Source: Nesterenkonia marinintestina
Lineage (GTDB): Bacteria; Actinomycetota; Actinomycetes; Actinomycetales; Micrococcaceae
Direction of reading: 5' to 3'
Length of the DNA: 41,547 nucleotides
Assembly (NCBI RefSeq): GCF_025420485.1
Contig: NZ_JAOEFD010000016.1
Location: 1-41,547, forward strand
Shown here piece after piece: positions 21,530 to 30,142 of this stretch. The notes beneath the pieces were generated by a model. The model had not been told where the DNA came from and did no database searches. It saw nothing but the letters and a program-made list of their open reading frames with translations. The translations under genes and the position numbers were made by a program. Numbering within the stretch: position 1 is the stretch's first letter; each line of letters opens with the position of its first letter.

Positions 21530-23280
21530 ACGCACAGCACGAGGAGGTGCGTCCGCGCACCGGAGGCGACCTGGTCGTCGAGACGCTGGAGCAGCTGGGG
21601 GCGACAACGGTCTTCGGGATTCCGGGACAGCACGCGCTCGGCCTCTTCGACGCCCTCTCCCGCTCCGACCTGCGCTTCGTCTCCAGCCGGGTGGAGAACA
21701 ACGCCGCCTTCGCCGCAGACGGATTCTCCCGTGCGACCGGCGAGGTGGGGGTGCTCCTGCTCTCCACCGGTCCGGGGGCGCTGACCTCGCTGGCGGGCCT
21801 GCAGGAGGCCTACTCCACCTGTGTGCCGATGGTGGTGGTCTCCTCGCAGATCCCGCGCTCGGGCCTGGGAGGGCGACGACGAGGCATGCTCCACGAGCTC
21901 GACGATCAGGCCGGGGCCGCGCGCAGCGTCACCAAGGCCCAGCACACGGTGCTCAGCACCTCCTCCGTCCCCGGGGTCCTGAAGCGGGCCTGGCGGGAGG
22001 CGACCGCAGCGCCCCAGGGCCCGGTGTGGGTGGAGGTGCCGCAGGACGTCCTGCTCGAACCGACGTCGACTCCGGCCTCGGACGGAGCCGCGAGCGGCGA
22101 CGGAGCGCCGGCGGAGCCGACCTCGGCGCCCGACCCCGCCGTGGTCGCCGCGGCCGCCGAGCAGCTGGCCGGATCCTCCCGGGTCGCCGTGGTCGCCGGA
22201 GGGGGAGTCCGCCGGTCCGGTCAGGCCGCACGTGAGTCGCTGAGGAGCCTCGCGGAGAGGCTCCGGGCTCCCGTGGTCTGCTCGCCCGGCGGCAACTCCG
22301 CGTTCCCCCGGAACCATCCGCTCTCCCTGGGCGGCTGGGTCGAGGACCGGGCGGTCTCGGAGGTGCTCGAAGACGCCGAGACCCTGCTCGTCGTCGGCTC
22401 GTCGCTGGGCGAGGTCACCAGCAACTACTACACCCTGACTCCGCGGGGCCGGATCATCCAGATCGACGCCGAACCTCGGGTCCTGGAGTCCAACCATCCG
22501 GGACTGGGGATCTGCGCCGACGCCGGCGCGGTCCTCGAGGCGGTCGACGAGGAGGTCGCTCGGATCCTGCCCCAGGGCGCGACCGGCGCGGACTGGCACG
22601 GGCGCAGCCCCGACGACGTCGTGCAGGAGGCAGACGCACGGGTGGTTGCGCGGCTCGATGCTCAGGACCTCGCGGCGGAGCGGCGGTTCATGGACGAGGT
22701 GCGCGATGCGGTCCCCGACGGGATGCAGACCTTTTGGGACATGACCATCGCCGCCTATTGGGCCTGGAACTGCTGGGACGCCCGCACCGGAGAGTTCCAC
22801 TCGGCCCAGGGAGCCGGCGGGATCGGCCACGCGTTCGGCGCGGCGCTGGGCGGGGCCGTCGGGCTGGTCCACGCTGAGCGGACCGGAAGCGGGCGGGCCG
22901 GGAGCCTTCCGGCGGACGGCGAGCCGCACACCCCACGCGTCCTGGCGGTCTCGGGCGACGGTTCGGCGATGTACTCGATCCCCGAGCTGGCCTCCGCCCG
23001 ACAGCACGACGTCCCGGTGACATGGCTGATCGTGGACGACGGCGGCTACGGCATCCTGCGGGACTACATGCAGGCGGAGTTCGGCGCGGCGACAGCCACG
23101 GAGCTGAGCCGCCCGGACTTCGCGGCGCTCGCCGAATCGTTCGGCGTGCCTGCGGAGCAGGTCGACTCGGCCGACGAGGTGGGCCCCGCGCTGCGGAGGG
23201 CGCTGAGCGCCGAGGGCCCGAACGTCGTCGTGGTCCGCACGGTGCTGAAGATGTGGGCGCCCAGCCACCTCGAGACCTGA
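21526..23280 (+). CDS. Thiamine diphosphate-dependent enzyme (acetolactate synthase/decarboxylase superfamily)
   Basis: 584 residues with the three domains of the family: N-terminal PYR domain with the ThDP-activating Glu57 (RVENNAAFAADGFSRATG), central domain (VVAGGGVRRSGQAAR, PGGNSAFPRNHPLSLG), and C-terminal PP domain with GDGSAMYSIPELASARQ ending VDDGGYG. The usual NN after the GDG motif is DD here. The motif SAMYSIPEL and the HSAQGAGGIGHAFGAALG loop look more like 2-oxo-acid decarboxylases (benzoylformate or guanidino-oxopentanoate type) than anabolic acetolactate synthase, and no regulatory subunit gene is nearby. The product is therefore left general. It is coupled to the XRE-cupin gene by ATGA. 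Confidence 0.88.
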   Translation: MNAQHEEVRPRTGGDLVVETLEQLGATTVFGIPGQHALGLFDALSRSDLRFVSSRVENNAAFAADGFSRATGEVGVLLLSTGPGALTSLAGLQEAYSTCVPMVVVSSQIPRSGLGGRRRGMLHELDDQAGAARSVTKAQHTVLSTSSVPGVLKRAWREATAAPQGPVWVEVPQDVLLEPTSTPASDGAASGDGAPAEPTSAPDPAVVAAAAEQLAGSSRVAVVAGGGVRRSGQAARESLRSLAERLRAPVVCSPGGNSAFPRNHPLSLGGWVEDRAVSEVLEDAETLLVVGSSLGEVTSNYYTLTPRGRIIQIDAEPRVLESNHPGLGICADAGAVLEAVDEEVARILPQGATGADWHGRSPDDVVQEADARVVARLDAQDLAAERRFMDEVRDAVPDGMQTFWDMTIAAYWAWNCWDARTGEFHSAQGAGGIGHAFGAALGGAVGLVHAERTGSGRAGSLPADGEPHTPRVLAVSGDGSAMYSIPELASARQHDVPVTWLIVDDGGYGILRDYMQAEFGAATATELSRPDFAALAESFGVPAEQVDSADEVGPALRRALSAEGPNVVVVRTVLKMWAPSHLET

Positions 23281-23294
23281 CCGCCGAATCCCGT

Positions 23295-23322
23295 CCGCAC
23301 GAACTCCAGAGTCACCGTGGAG
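23295..23322. repeat. 28-bp direct repeat, copy 2
   Basis: Identical to 19119-19146 and in the same orientation, 14 bp after the stop of the ThDP enzyme gene. Unlike copy 1 it has no complementary arm close by. Confidence 0.8.
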
Positions 23323-23438
23323 GGAGGGAGTGGGACAGGGGTGCGGGGAAGGGCGAGGGGGACGGTGACGGCATGCGACCCGGACCCCCAGTGTGGCCCA
23401 GGTCATGGTGGCGGCGCCGCTCGTGAGACGATGGTCCG

Positions 23439-24599
23439 GTGACCGACGCCGTAGCCCAGGACCTCGAAGCCGCCGCCCGTCACTACTCCGACGACGGCAG
23501 GAACGTCGCGATGCGGGCGGAGGACCGCTGGCACCGGTTCCGACTGGACGTCGCCCGGCGCCGCGGCCAGCACGTGACGATCCTCTCCCTCTCCGGGTAC
23601 GGCACCGGTCGGTGGGTGCGGGTGTTCTCCCGGATCGTGATGGCCCCGGACTCCCACTTCATCAACGGTCGCCGTGTGGCGAAGATGATCGCCGACGGCG
23701 TCCGTGGTTGGAGGAACTTCGTCTCCGCGCCGGTCCCGTTCGCCGAGATCACCGTGCGCATCGGCGGCAGGAGCTACGACGTCGTCGCCGACCGCGGCGG
23801 CGTCGTCGACGCCGTGCTGGAGGTGGACCTCCCTCCCGGCCACCACACGGTGACCCTCGAGGCGCCCGGCTCGGACCCCACCACCGCCGACGTCTTCGTG
23901 ATCGCCGAGGACACCCGCACCGGCATCGTCTGCGACATCGACGACACGGTGGTGGTCACCAAGCTGCCGCGGCCGTTCCTCGCCGCATGGAACTCCTTCG
24001 TCCTGGACGAGCACGCGCGCACCCCCACACCCGGCATCGCGGTGATGATGGAGCGCCTGCTGAACCGGTTCCCGGGCGCACCCGTGCTCTACATCTCCAC
24101 CGGTGCCTGGAACGTCGCCCAGACCCTGACCCGGTTCCTCACCCGCAACCTCTACCCCCACGGGCCCCTGCTGCTCACCGACTGGGGGCCCACCGACGAC
24201 AGGTGGTTCCGCTCGGGCCGCGAGCACAAGGAGGAGCAGCTGGAGCGCCTGGCCCAGGACTTCCCGGACATGCAGTGGATCCTGATCGGCGACGACGGCC
24301 AGCACGACCCGGCGATCTACGCGGACTTCGCGCATCGGCACCCGGAGAAGGTGAAGGTCGTCATCATCCGGCAGCTGACCTACTCCGAGGCGGTGCTGGC
24401 CGGTGGTCGCGCCTCAGATCCCCAGATCGAGGCGGTCATGGCCGCTGAGGAGGACGGCGAGGTCCGCCTCCACCACGGAGGCTGGCAGCAGGCCGGGGGC
24501 CGCCGCATCCCCTGGATCTACGGTCCCGACGGGAGGGACATCGTCACCAGCCTCGTCGACCACGGCCTGCTCGAGGATGAGGACGACCCCGTCCGGTGA
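23439..24599 (+). CDS. App1-family phosphatidate phosphatase-like protein (DUF2183)
   Basis: 386 residues. An N-terminal all-beta part (HVTILSLSGYGTGRWVRVFSRI, ITVRIGGRSYDVVADRGG) precedes an HAD-like catalytic domain with DIDDTV (Asp166, Asp168), YISTGAWNV, and GDDGQHDPAIY with downstream basic residues. Yeast App1 dephosphorylates phosphatidic acid; bacterial relatives are poorly characterised. Start GTG at 23439 with GACGAT 6 bp upstream and no ribosome site. Its last 56 bp overlap the convergent glycosyltransferase gene. Confidence 0.88.
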   Translation: MTDAVAQDLEAAARHYSDDGRNVAMRAEDRWHRFRLDVARRRGQHVTILSLSGYGTGRWVRVFSRIVMAPDSHFINGRRVAKMIADGVRGWRNFVSAPVPFAEITVRIGGRSYDVVADRGGVVDAVLEVDLPPGHHTVTLEAPGSDPTTADVFVIAEDTRTGIVCDIDDTVVVTKLPRPFLAAWNSFVLDEHARTPTPGIAVMMERLLNRFPGAPVLYISTGAWNVAQTLTRFLTRNLYPHGPLLLTDWGPTDDRWFRSGREHKEEQLERLAQDFPDMQWILIGDDGQHDPAIYADFAHRHPEKVKVVIIRQLTYSEAVLAGGRASDPQIEAVMAAEEDGEVRLHHGGWQQAGGRRIPWIYGPDGRDIVTSLVDHGLLEDEDDPVR

Positions 24600-25794
24600 G
24601 CCGACTCTGCTGGGCCAGGTAGGACTTGGCCTGCATCCGCAGCAGACGCTCGTTGGCCTCGACGGCCCGGGCGTAGTGGCCGATGAGCTGGTTGCAGATC
24701 GACTCCCAGCTGCGGCCCTGCACCGACTCCCAGGCCTGGTGGGCGAACCGGGCGCGGGCCTCGTCGTCGCCGATCAGGTGGGCGGCCGCCGCGCGCATCC
24801 CGTCGAGGTCGCCGGGGGTGTACAGCCATCCGGTGCGCCCGGAGTCCACCAGGTCCAGCGGTCCGCCGCGTCCGACGGCGACCACCGGCACCGCCGCGAC
24901 CATGGCCTCCTGGATGGTCTGGCAGAACGTCTCGGCCTCGCCCGGGTGCACGAACAGGTCCAGGCTGGCCACGTGGCGCCCCAGGTCGTCGCCGGAGCGG
25001 AAACCGGCGAAGTGGGCGTTCGGCAGTGCCCGGCGCAGCTGAGCCTCGGCCGGCCCATTGCCGATGATGACCAGACGCGAGTTCGGGATGCCCTCGAGCG
25101 CGGCCAGGTCCTGGACCTGCTTCTCCGCGGCCAGGCGTCCCACGAAGCCGATCAGCCGCTCACCGTTCGGCGCGAGCTCGGCGCGCAGCGCCTCGTCACG
25201 GCGATCCGGAGAGAACCTGTCGGCGTCGACGCCGCGGCGCCAGGTCTTCAGCCGCCGGATCCCGCGGCGGCGCAGCTGGTCCTTGCAGAACGACGAGGGC
25301 ACCAGAGTCAGAGTGGAGGTGGTGTGCATCCTGTCCACGTGCTGCCACAGCAGCTCCTCCGCCCACGGCAGTCGGTATCGGGCGGCGTAGGTGGGCACCT
25401 CGGTCTGGTAGATCGACACCGTGGGCAGCCCCAGGGATCGGGCCGCCTGGATCGCCCGCCACCCCAGGACGAACGGAGAGGCGACGTGGACGACGTCGGG
25501 CCGGATGTCGTCGAGGATCCCGCGGATCCGGGCCACGGTCCCCGCGGCGACCCGCACCTTGGGGTAGTCCGGGAAGGGGAGGCTGGGCAACCGCATCACG
25601 GGGAAGCCCTCGCAGCGCTCCACACCGTCCTCGTCGATCTCGGCGGTGACGTCGGCTCCTGCGAAGGAGGCCGAGGGGGCGATGATCGTGACCTCATCCC
25701 CGCGTCGGCGCAGGTGGCTCAGCACATGCAGGACGGAGTTCGTCACTCCGTTCATGTGGGGCAGGAACGACTCCGCGACGATGACGACCTTCAT
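24544..25794 (-). CDS. GT4 glycosyltransferase, probable alpha-mannosyltransferase
   Basis: 416 residues, GT-B fold. N-terminal domain VVIVAESFLPHMNGVTNSVLHVL, VHVASPFVLGWRA; C-terminal donor-binding domain GFVGRLAAEKQVQDLA, NSRLVIIGNGPAE, and the E-x7-E motif in FVHPGEAETFCQTIQEAM. It closely resembles actinobacterial MgtA-type enzymes that add mannose to glycolipids such as diacylglycerol. ATG at 25794 opens the conserved core; the ribosome site is weak (GGTG), and a GTG at 25833 is the alternative. The Arg/Gly-rich C-terminal tail is encoded antisense to the end of the App1 gene. Confidence 0.88.
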   Translation of the reverse strand: MKVVIVAESFLPHMNGVTNSVLHVLSHLRRRGDEVTIIAPSASFAGADVTAEIDEDGVERCEGFPVMRLPSLPFPDYPKVRVAAGTVARIRGILDDIRPDVVHVASPFVLGWRAIQAARSLGLPTVSIYQTEVPTYAARYRLPWAEELLWQHVDRMHTTSTLTLVPSSFCKDQLRRRGIRRLKTWRRGVDADRFSPDRRDEALRAELAPNGERLIGFVGRLAAEKQVQDLAALEGIPNSRLVIIGNGPAEAQLRRALPNAHFAGFRSGDDLGRHVASLDLFVHPGEAETFCQTIQEAMVAAVPVVAVGRGGPLDLVDSGRTGWLYTPGDLDGMRAAAAHLIGDDEARARFAHQAWESVQGRSWESICNQLIGHYARAVEANERLLRMQAKSYLAQQSRLTGRGRPHPRAGRGRRGW

Positions 25795-25914
25795 GTGCAC
25801 CACAGTGGCGGGGCCAGGTGCCACGGGCGTCACGACGCCGTGACCTCACGGTGAACCCTCGCAGAAATCTCCGATCACGCCCCGGGAGGCGGGTCCTGCT
25901 TCCGCGGCGGAGCC

Positions 25915-27411
25915 TCACGGTCCGGCGAGCACCACCGGCTGCCAGAACAGGATGAACACCGAGGTCAGGGTGATCGCGACGATGTTCATCCAGATGCCGG
26001 CCTTCACCATGTCGTCCATGGTGATGTAGCCGGAGCTGAAGACTGCGGCGTTGGGCGGTGTGGAGATCGGCAGCATGAAGGCGCAGCTCGACGTCATGGC
26101 GACCAGGGCCATGATGGCGAACGGATCGACCCCCATCCCCAGCGCCATGCCTGCGGCCACGGGGATCAGCATGTTGGACACCGCTGTGTTGGACATGACC
26201 TCGGTCATGAACAGCACGATGGCGGCCACGGCGATGATGATCAGTGCGTAGGGCAGCACCTCGAGCTGCTCCATCAGCTCTCCGAACCAGGGGGTCAGCT
26301 CCGAGTCTTCGAATGCGGCGGCCAGTGAGAGGCCGCCGCCGAAGAGCAGCAGGATCCCCCACGGCAGGTCCGCGAGGTCCTTCCAGACCAGCAGTCCGCC
26401 CTTCTGCTGCCGGGCGGGCACCAGGAACATCAGCACGGCACCGACCATCGAGATCGTCGTGTCGGTCAGGGGCACCGCATCGGGCAGGAACCCGCTGGAG
26501 ATCCACAGGGTGCCCACCGCGGCGAAGATCGTCAGGACCACCTTCTCCTCATAGGACATCGCCCCGAGCTTGCGCAGCTCCTCCTTGGCGAAGTCCGGAG
26601 GAGTCTCGGTCTGCATAGTGACCCGGAACAGCACCTTGGAGAACAACAGGTAGAGCGCGGCGAGCATGAGGAGCGTCATGGGACCGGCGAACAGCATCCA
26701 GGACGCGAAGGTGACCTCGGCGTCGAGCAGGATGCCGGCCTGGGCGGCGAACACGGCGTTGGGCACGGATCCGATCAGCGTGGCCAGCCCGCCGATGGTC
26801 GAGGCATAGGCCACCGAGAGCAGCAGGCCCTTGGAGAACCGCCGGAACGACTCCTCGTCGTAGAGCTGGCGCTCCTTGACCTCTTCGACCAGTGCCAGGG
26901 CGATGGGCAGCATCATCAGGGCGGTGGCGGCGTTGGAGATCCACATGGACAGGAACGCACACGCCAGGATGATGCCCAGCATGATCCTCGACCCGCCGGT
27001 GCCGACCATCCGGATGATGGTCATGGCGATCCGTCGGTGCAGATCCCAGCGTTGGATGGCCAGGGCGATGGTGAAGCCGCCCAGGTACATGAAGACGATG
27101 GGATCCGCGTACGCCATCGTCGCGGTCTCCTCGTCGGTGCCGCCGGTCAGCGGCAGCAGGATGACCGGCAGCAGCGACGTGGCCGGGATCGGCATGGCCT
27201 CGGTGATCCACCAGGTGGCCACCCAGAGTGTGACGGCGAGAACGGCCCGCGGGGCGTGGTCCAGATCGGTGATCTGCGGGATCCAGAGGAAGACGGCGAA
27301 GAGCGTCGGGCCGAGGACGAGTCCGATGCGGCCCCGCGTGATGATGCCCCGCGACGACTCCTCCGTCTCCGCGGTGTCCTGTCTCCCCTCTTTCCCCTCA
27401 TCAGACGCCAC
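25915..27411 (-). CDS. Divalent anion:sodium symporter (DASS/SLC13 family)
   Basis: 498 residues with about 11 hydrophobic segments. The paired substrate and sodium motifs are present: SNAAT in AFLSMWISNAATALMMLPIALAL and SNT in EVMSNTAVSNMLIPVAAGMAL. The start region WWITEAMPIPATSLLPVILLPLTG is typical. The family imports C4-dicarboxylates, citrate or sulfate; which is not clear. Start is GTG at 27411; TATGAT lies only 2 nt upstream of it, so the transcript might begin inside this frame. Divergent from the TauE/SafE gene. Confidence 0.92.
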   Translation of the reverse strand: MASDEGKEGRQDTAETEESSRGIITRGRIGLVLGPTLFAVFLWIPQITDLDHAPRAVLAVTLWVATWWITEAMPIPATSLLPVILLPLTGGTDEETATMAYADPIVFMYLGGFTIALAIQRWDLHRRIAMTIIRMVGTGGSRIMLGIILACAFLSMWISNAATALMMLPIALALVEEVKERQLYDEESFRRFSKGLLLSVAYASTIGGLATLIGSVPNAVFAAQAGILLDAEVTFASWMLFAGPMTLLMLAALYLLFSKVLFRVTMQTETPPDFAKEELRKLGAMSYEEKVVLTIFAAVGTLWISSGFLPDAVPLTDTTISMVGAVLMFLVPARQQKGGLLVWKDLADLPWGILLLFGGGLSLAAAFEDSELTPWFGELMEQLEVLPYALIIIAVAAIVLFMTEVMSNTAVSNMLIPVAAGMALGMGVDPFAIMALVAMTSSCAFMLPISTPPNAAVFSSGYITMDDMVKAGIWMNIVAITLTSVFILFWQPVVLAGP

Positions 27412-27529
27412 AGATCATAGTGTTCCAGGTCACATTGCGCGGCGACAAGGGTCGACGCCGCCGTTCGGGCGGGGAGGTCTCGGAGCGCCGAGGACCGGAG
27501 GGGTCCCAGCGGTGTGCCAAGATTGCGGG

Positions 27530-28288
27530 ATGGGTACTGCGGTGGGCATCGGGATCGTCCTTCTCGTGCTCGTCTGTGCGATGATCCAGCGCGTCGTGGG
27601 CCTGGGGCTGGGGATGATCATGGCGCCCTTCGCCGTCATCATGATCGGTGCCCACGAAGGTGTCATGCTGGTGAACTTCCTCGGCGGCGCCACACCCCTG
27701 CTGATGCTCCCGAGGATCTGGCGAGACATCGAATGGCGCAAGGTCGCATGGATCGGGCTGGCCGCCGTGGCGATCATGCCCGCCGCGGCCTGGGTCTCGG
27801 TGATCTCGCCCTCGGGGCCCCTCTACGTCGTGGTCGCCGTACTGGTGCTCATCAGCGTGATCGTCTCGGTGGTGCTGAACCGCATCCAGGCCGTCGTCGG
27901 CGACGACTCCCGCACCGCGCAGGTCCTGACCGGGATCGGCGCCGGGGCCGGAACGGTGCTCGGCGGGGTCGGGGGCCCGGCCGTCACCGTCTATGCGGTG
28001 CTCTCCCGGTGGTCGATCCTGAAGATGGTGGCCACCCTGCAGCCGCTGTGGATCCTCATCTCGTTCGTCTCCTTCTTCAGCAAGTGGGCCATGGACGACG
28101 GCCAGATGCCGGATCTGGCCTGGTGGGTGTGGGCCGCGTGCCTGGTGGCCATCGGTGCGGGGCTCGCCCTCGGCGAGTCCGTCCAGCACCGCGTCAGCGA
28201 GGACGCGATGCGGCGCTTCGTCATCGGGCTCGCCCTTCTCGGCTCCCTGCTCGCACTGTTCACCGGGGTGCGGCAGATGCTCGGGTGA
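27530..28288 (+). CDS. TauE/SafE-family (TSUP) permease
   Basis: 252 residues with about 8 hydrophobic segments. The paired TSUP repeats are seen in VVGLGLGMIMAPFAVIMIGAHEGVMLVN and VLGGVGGPAVTVYAVLSR. Family members export or import sulfite, sulfoacetate or organosulfonates. ATG at 27530 begins the first membrane segment; CAAGAT sits 6 bp upstream and there is no ribosome site. The long frame upstream is antisense to the DASS gene and is not coding. Confidence 0.88.
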   Translation: MGTAVGIGIVLLVLVCAMIQRVVGLGLGMIMAPFAVIMIGAHEGVMLVNFLGGATPLLMLPRIWRDIEWRKVAWIGLAAVAIMPAAAWVSVISPSGPLYVVVAVLVLISVIVSVVLNRIQAVVGDDSRTAQVLTGIGAGAGTVLGGVGGPAVTVYAVLSRWSILKMVATLQPLWILISFVSFFSKWAMDDGQMPDLAWWVWAACLVAIGAGLALGESVQHRVSEDAMRRFVIGLALLGSLLALFTGVRQMLG

Positions 28289-28361
28289 TCTGCGGCCCAG
28301 TTCGACCCGAGCCGGACGGTCGGCTCAGCATTCCCAGCCGTGGCTGGCACCATGGAGGGCG

Positions 28362-30122
28362 ATGACCACCACCGACGACGACGGCACCGCTGCGCGCACC
28401 GACACCCGCGGCGGGAGCTCCTCCCGCATGGCGCGCGTGAGGCGGCTGACCCGTCTGCCCGCGCCCCCGCTGTGGCTGCTGGGCATCGTCGAAGCGGTGC
28501 AGATCGCCCTGGTCACCGCGCTCGCGGTGCTGCTGCCGATCATCGCGATGGCGTTGGCCGACGGCTTCGTCGCGGTGGACGCCGGCTTCGTCGCCACGCT
28601 CTCGGCCCAGCTGTGGTCGGTGATGCACGGGGCCCCGGTGATCCTCAACGTCACTGTGGATGCCGGGGCCCTGGGAGAGGGCGTCGAGCTGCCCGAGGGC
28701 GGGTGGTTCCAGATGCTTCCCATGGGCCTCGCCCTGATCCCGCTGCTGCTGGCCCGACGCTCGGGTGCGCGGTTGGCCCGCGGCGCCTACTCCGGACAGC
28801 TGTGGCAGGGCCTGGTGACCCTGGTCCTGACCTACGCGGGACTGTCCGCCGCGATCGGCGCCCTGGCACGGACCTCCGCATTCGACGTGCAGTGGCCGCT
28901 GACCCTGCTGTGCGGCCTGCTGCTGGTCACCGTCGGCGGACTGGCCGGAGCCTATTCCGAGGCGCGGTCCTGGGAGCGGCTGATCGGTGTCGACGTCGAA
29001 GGCCGGGTGGAGCGGTGGTCGCAGTCGATGCGGTGGGCCGGCTCCTACGCCTGGGCGGTCTGTCGGGCCGGGGCGGTGGCCGCCGTCGCCGCCGTCGTGC
29101 TGGCCTCGGGCCTGCTCGCGGTGCAGATCGGGCTGCGGTGGATGGACATCGCCAACATGTTCCAGCAGCTGGACCCCGGAGTGTGGGGCGTGGTCGGGCT
29201 GACGCTGCTCCACCTGGCCCTGCTGCCGAACCTGATCCTGTGGACGCTGGCCTACTCGACCGGGGCCGGTTTCTCGATGGGGACCGGGACGGTCGTGGCT
29301 CCCCACGCGGTGGAGGTCGGGCCCATGCCCGCCGCCCCCATCCTGGGTGCGCTGCCCGCGGGGGCGGGTCCGTGGTCGCTGCTGGTCGTGCTGCTGCCTG
29401 TTCTGGCCGGTGCGGTCGCCGGATGGTGGCTCGTGCGGGAGGGGGAGAACCACCTCGACGACTGGTTCTCGCTCCGGATCCCGCTGCGTCCTGTGTCCCT
29501 CGCGCTGTCGACCCTGCTGCTGGGCCTGTTCACCGGCCTCGCCGCGGCGGTGGTGATCGCGGCTCCCCTCGCGCTGTCCCACATCTCGTTGGGGATGGGG
29601 CGGATGACGGACCTGGGTCCGCATGCGCTGATCGCCGCCGGGATGCTGGGGGTCTGGGTGGCCGTGGGCACGATGGTGGGGTACCTGGTGACGCCCGCCG
29701 CCCATCAGGTCCGCCGCACACGGCGCAGCCGACCCGCCGACGAGCCGTCGGGACCGGAGTCCCCGTCGGCGGACGGGGGGTCCGAGGAGATCGCCGAGAC
29801 CGAGGTCTCGGCCGCGCACGACGGGGAGTCGCTCACCGCCTCCGCCGGTCCCCCTCAGTCCGAGCCCTCGCCCGACGTCGAGACCGGTGCATCGGCGTCC
29901 TCAGCGGTGACGCCCGAAGAGCCGACAGAGACGTCGACAGAGGAGCCGCGAGACGAGCCGCCCGAGGACTCGACCGGGGGCGCAGCAGCTGCGGCGCCTG
30001 CCGGCCCGGCTCCGAGGCCGCGCTCCTCCGCGGGGCCCAGGTCGGCGCCCGCCAGCGCGGCCGAGGTGATCCCGGTCGGCCCGGTCCGCCCACGTTCGGT
30101 GCCCCGCCCGCGTCGACGCTGA
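28362..30122 (+). CDS. perM: DUF6350 / PerM-like cell division membrane protein
   Basis: 586 residues. After a short hydrophilic N-terminus come about nine membrane helices (first PPLWLLGIVEAVQIALVTALA, last LIAAGMLGVWVAVGTMVGYLV), ending near residue 450. Conserved marks include GGWFQMLPMGLALIPLLLARR. The last 130 residues are low complexity, acidic then Pro/Arg-rich. In mycobacteria the PerM relative (Rv0955) supports cell division and sits near purN, as here. ATG at 28362 follows GGAGGG. The gene is convergent with the DUF4031-HD gene, with 20 bp between stops. The symbol is by context and fold, not certain. Confidence 0.75.
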   Translation: MTTTDDDGTAARTDTRGGSSSRMARVRRLTRLPAPPLWLLGIVEAVQIALVTALAVLLPIIAMALADGFVAVDAGFVATLSAQLWSVMHGAPVILNVTVDAGALGEGVELPEGGWFQMLPMGLALIPLLLARRSGARLARGAYSGQLWQGLVTLVLTYAGLSAAIGALARTSAFDVQWPLTLLCGLLLVTVGGLAGAYSEARSWERLIGVDVEGRVERWSQSMRWAGSYAWAVCRAGAVAAVAAVVLASGLLAVQIGLRWMDIANMFQQLDPGVWGVVGLTLLHLALLPNLILWTLAYSTGAGFSMGTGTVVAPHAVEVGPMPAAPILGALPAGAGPWSLLVVLLPVLAGAVAGWWLVREGENHLDDWFSLRIPLRPVSLALSTLLLGLFTGLAAAVVIAAPLALSHISLGMGRMTDLGPHALIAAGMLGVWVAVGTMVGYLVTPAAHQVRRTRRSRPADEPSGPESPSADGGSEEIAETEVSAAHDGESLTASAGPPQSEPSPDVETGASASSAVTPEEPTETSTEEPRDEPPEDSTGGAAAAAPAGPAPRPRSSAGPRSAPASAAEVIPVGPVRPRSVPRPRRR

Positions 30123-30142
30123 ACGCCCCAGTCGGCCGTTCC

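Noticed and set aside
26876-27529. N-terminal extension of the TauE/SafE gene
   Set aside because: It is antisense to the DASS transporter; the membrane protein starts naturally at 27530.
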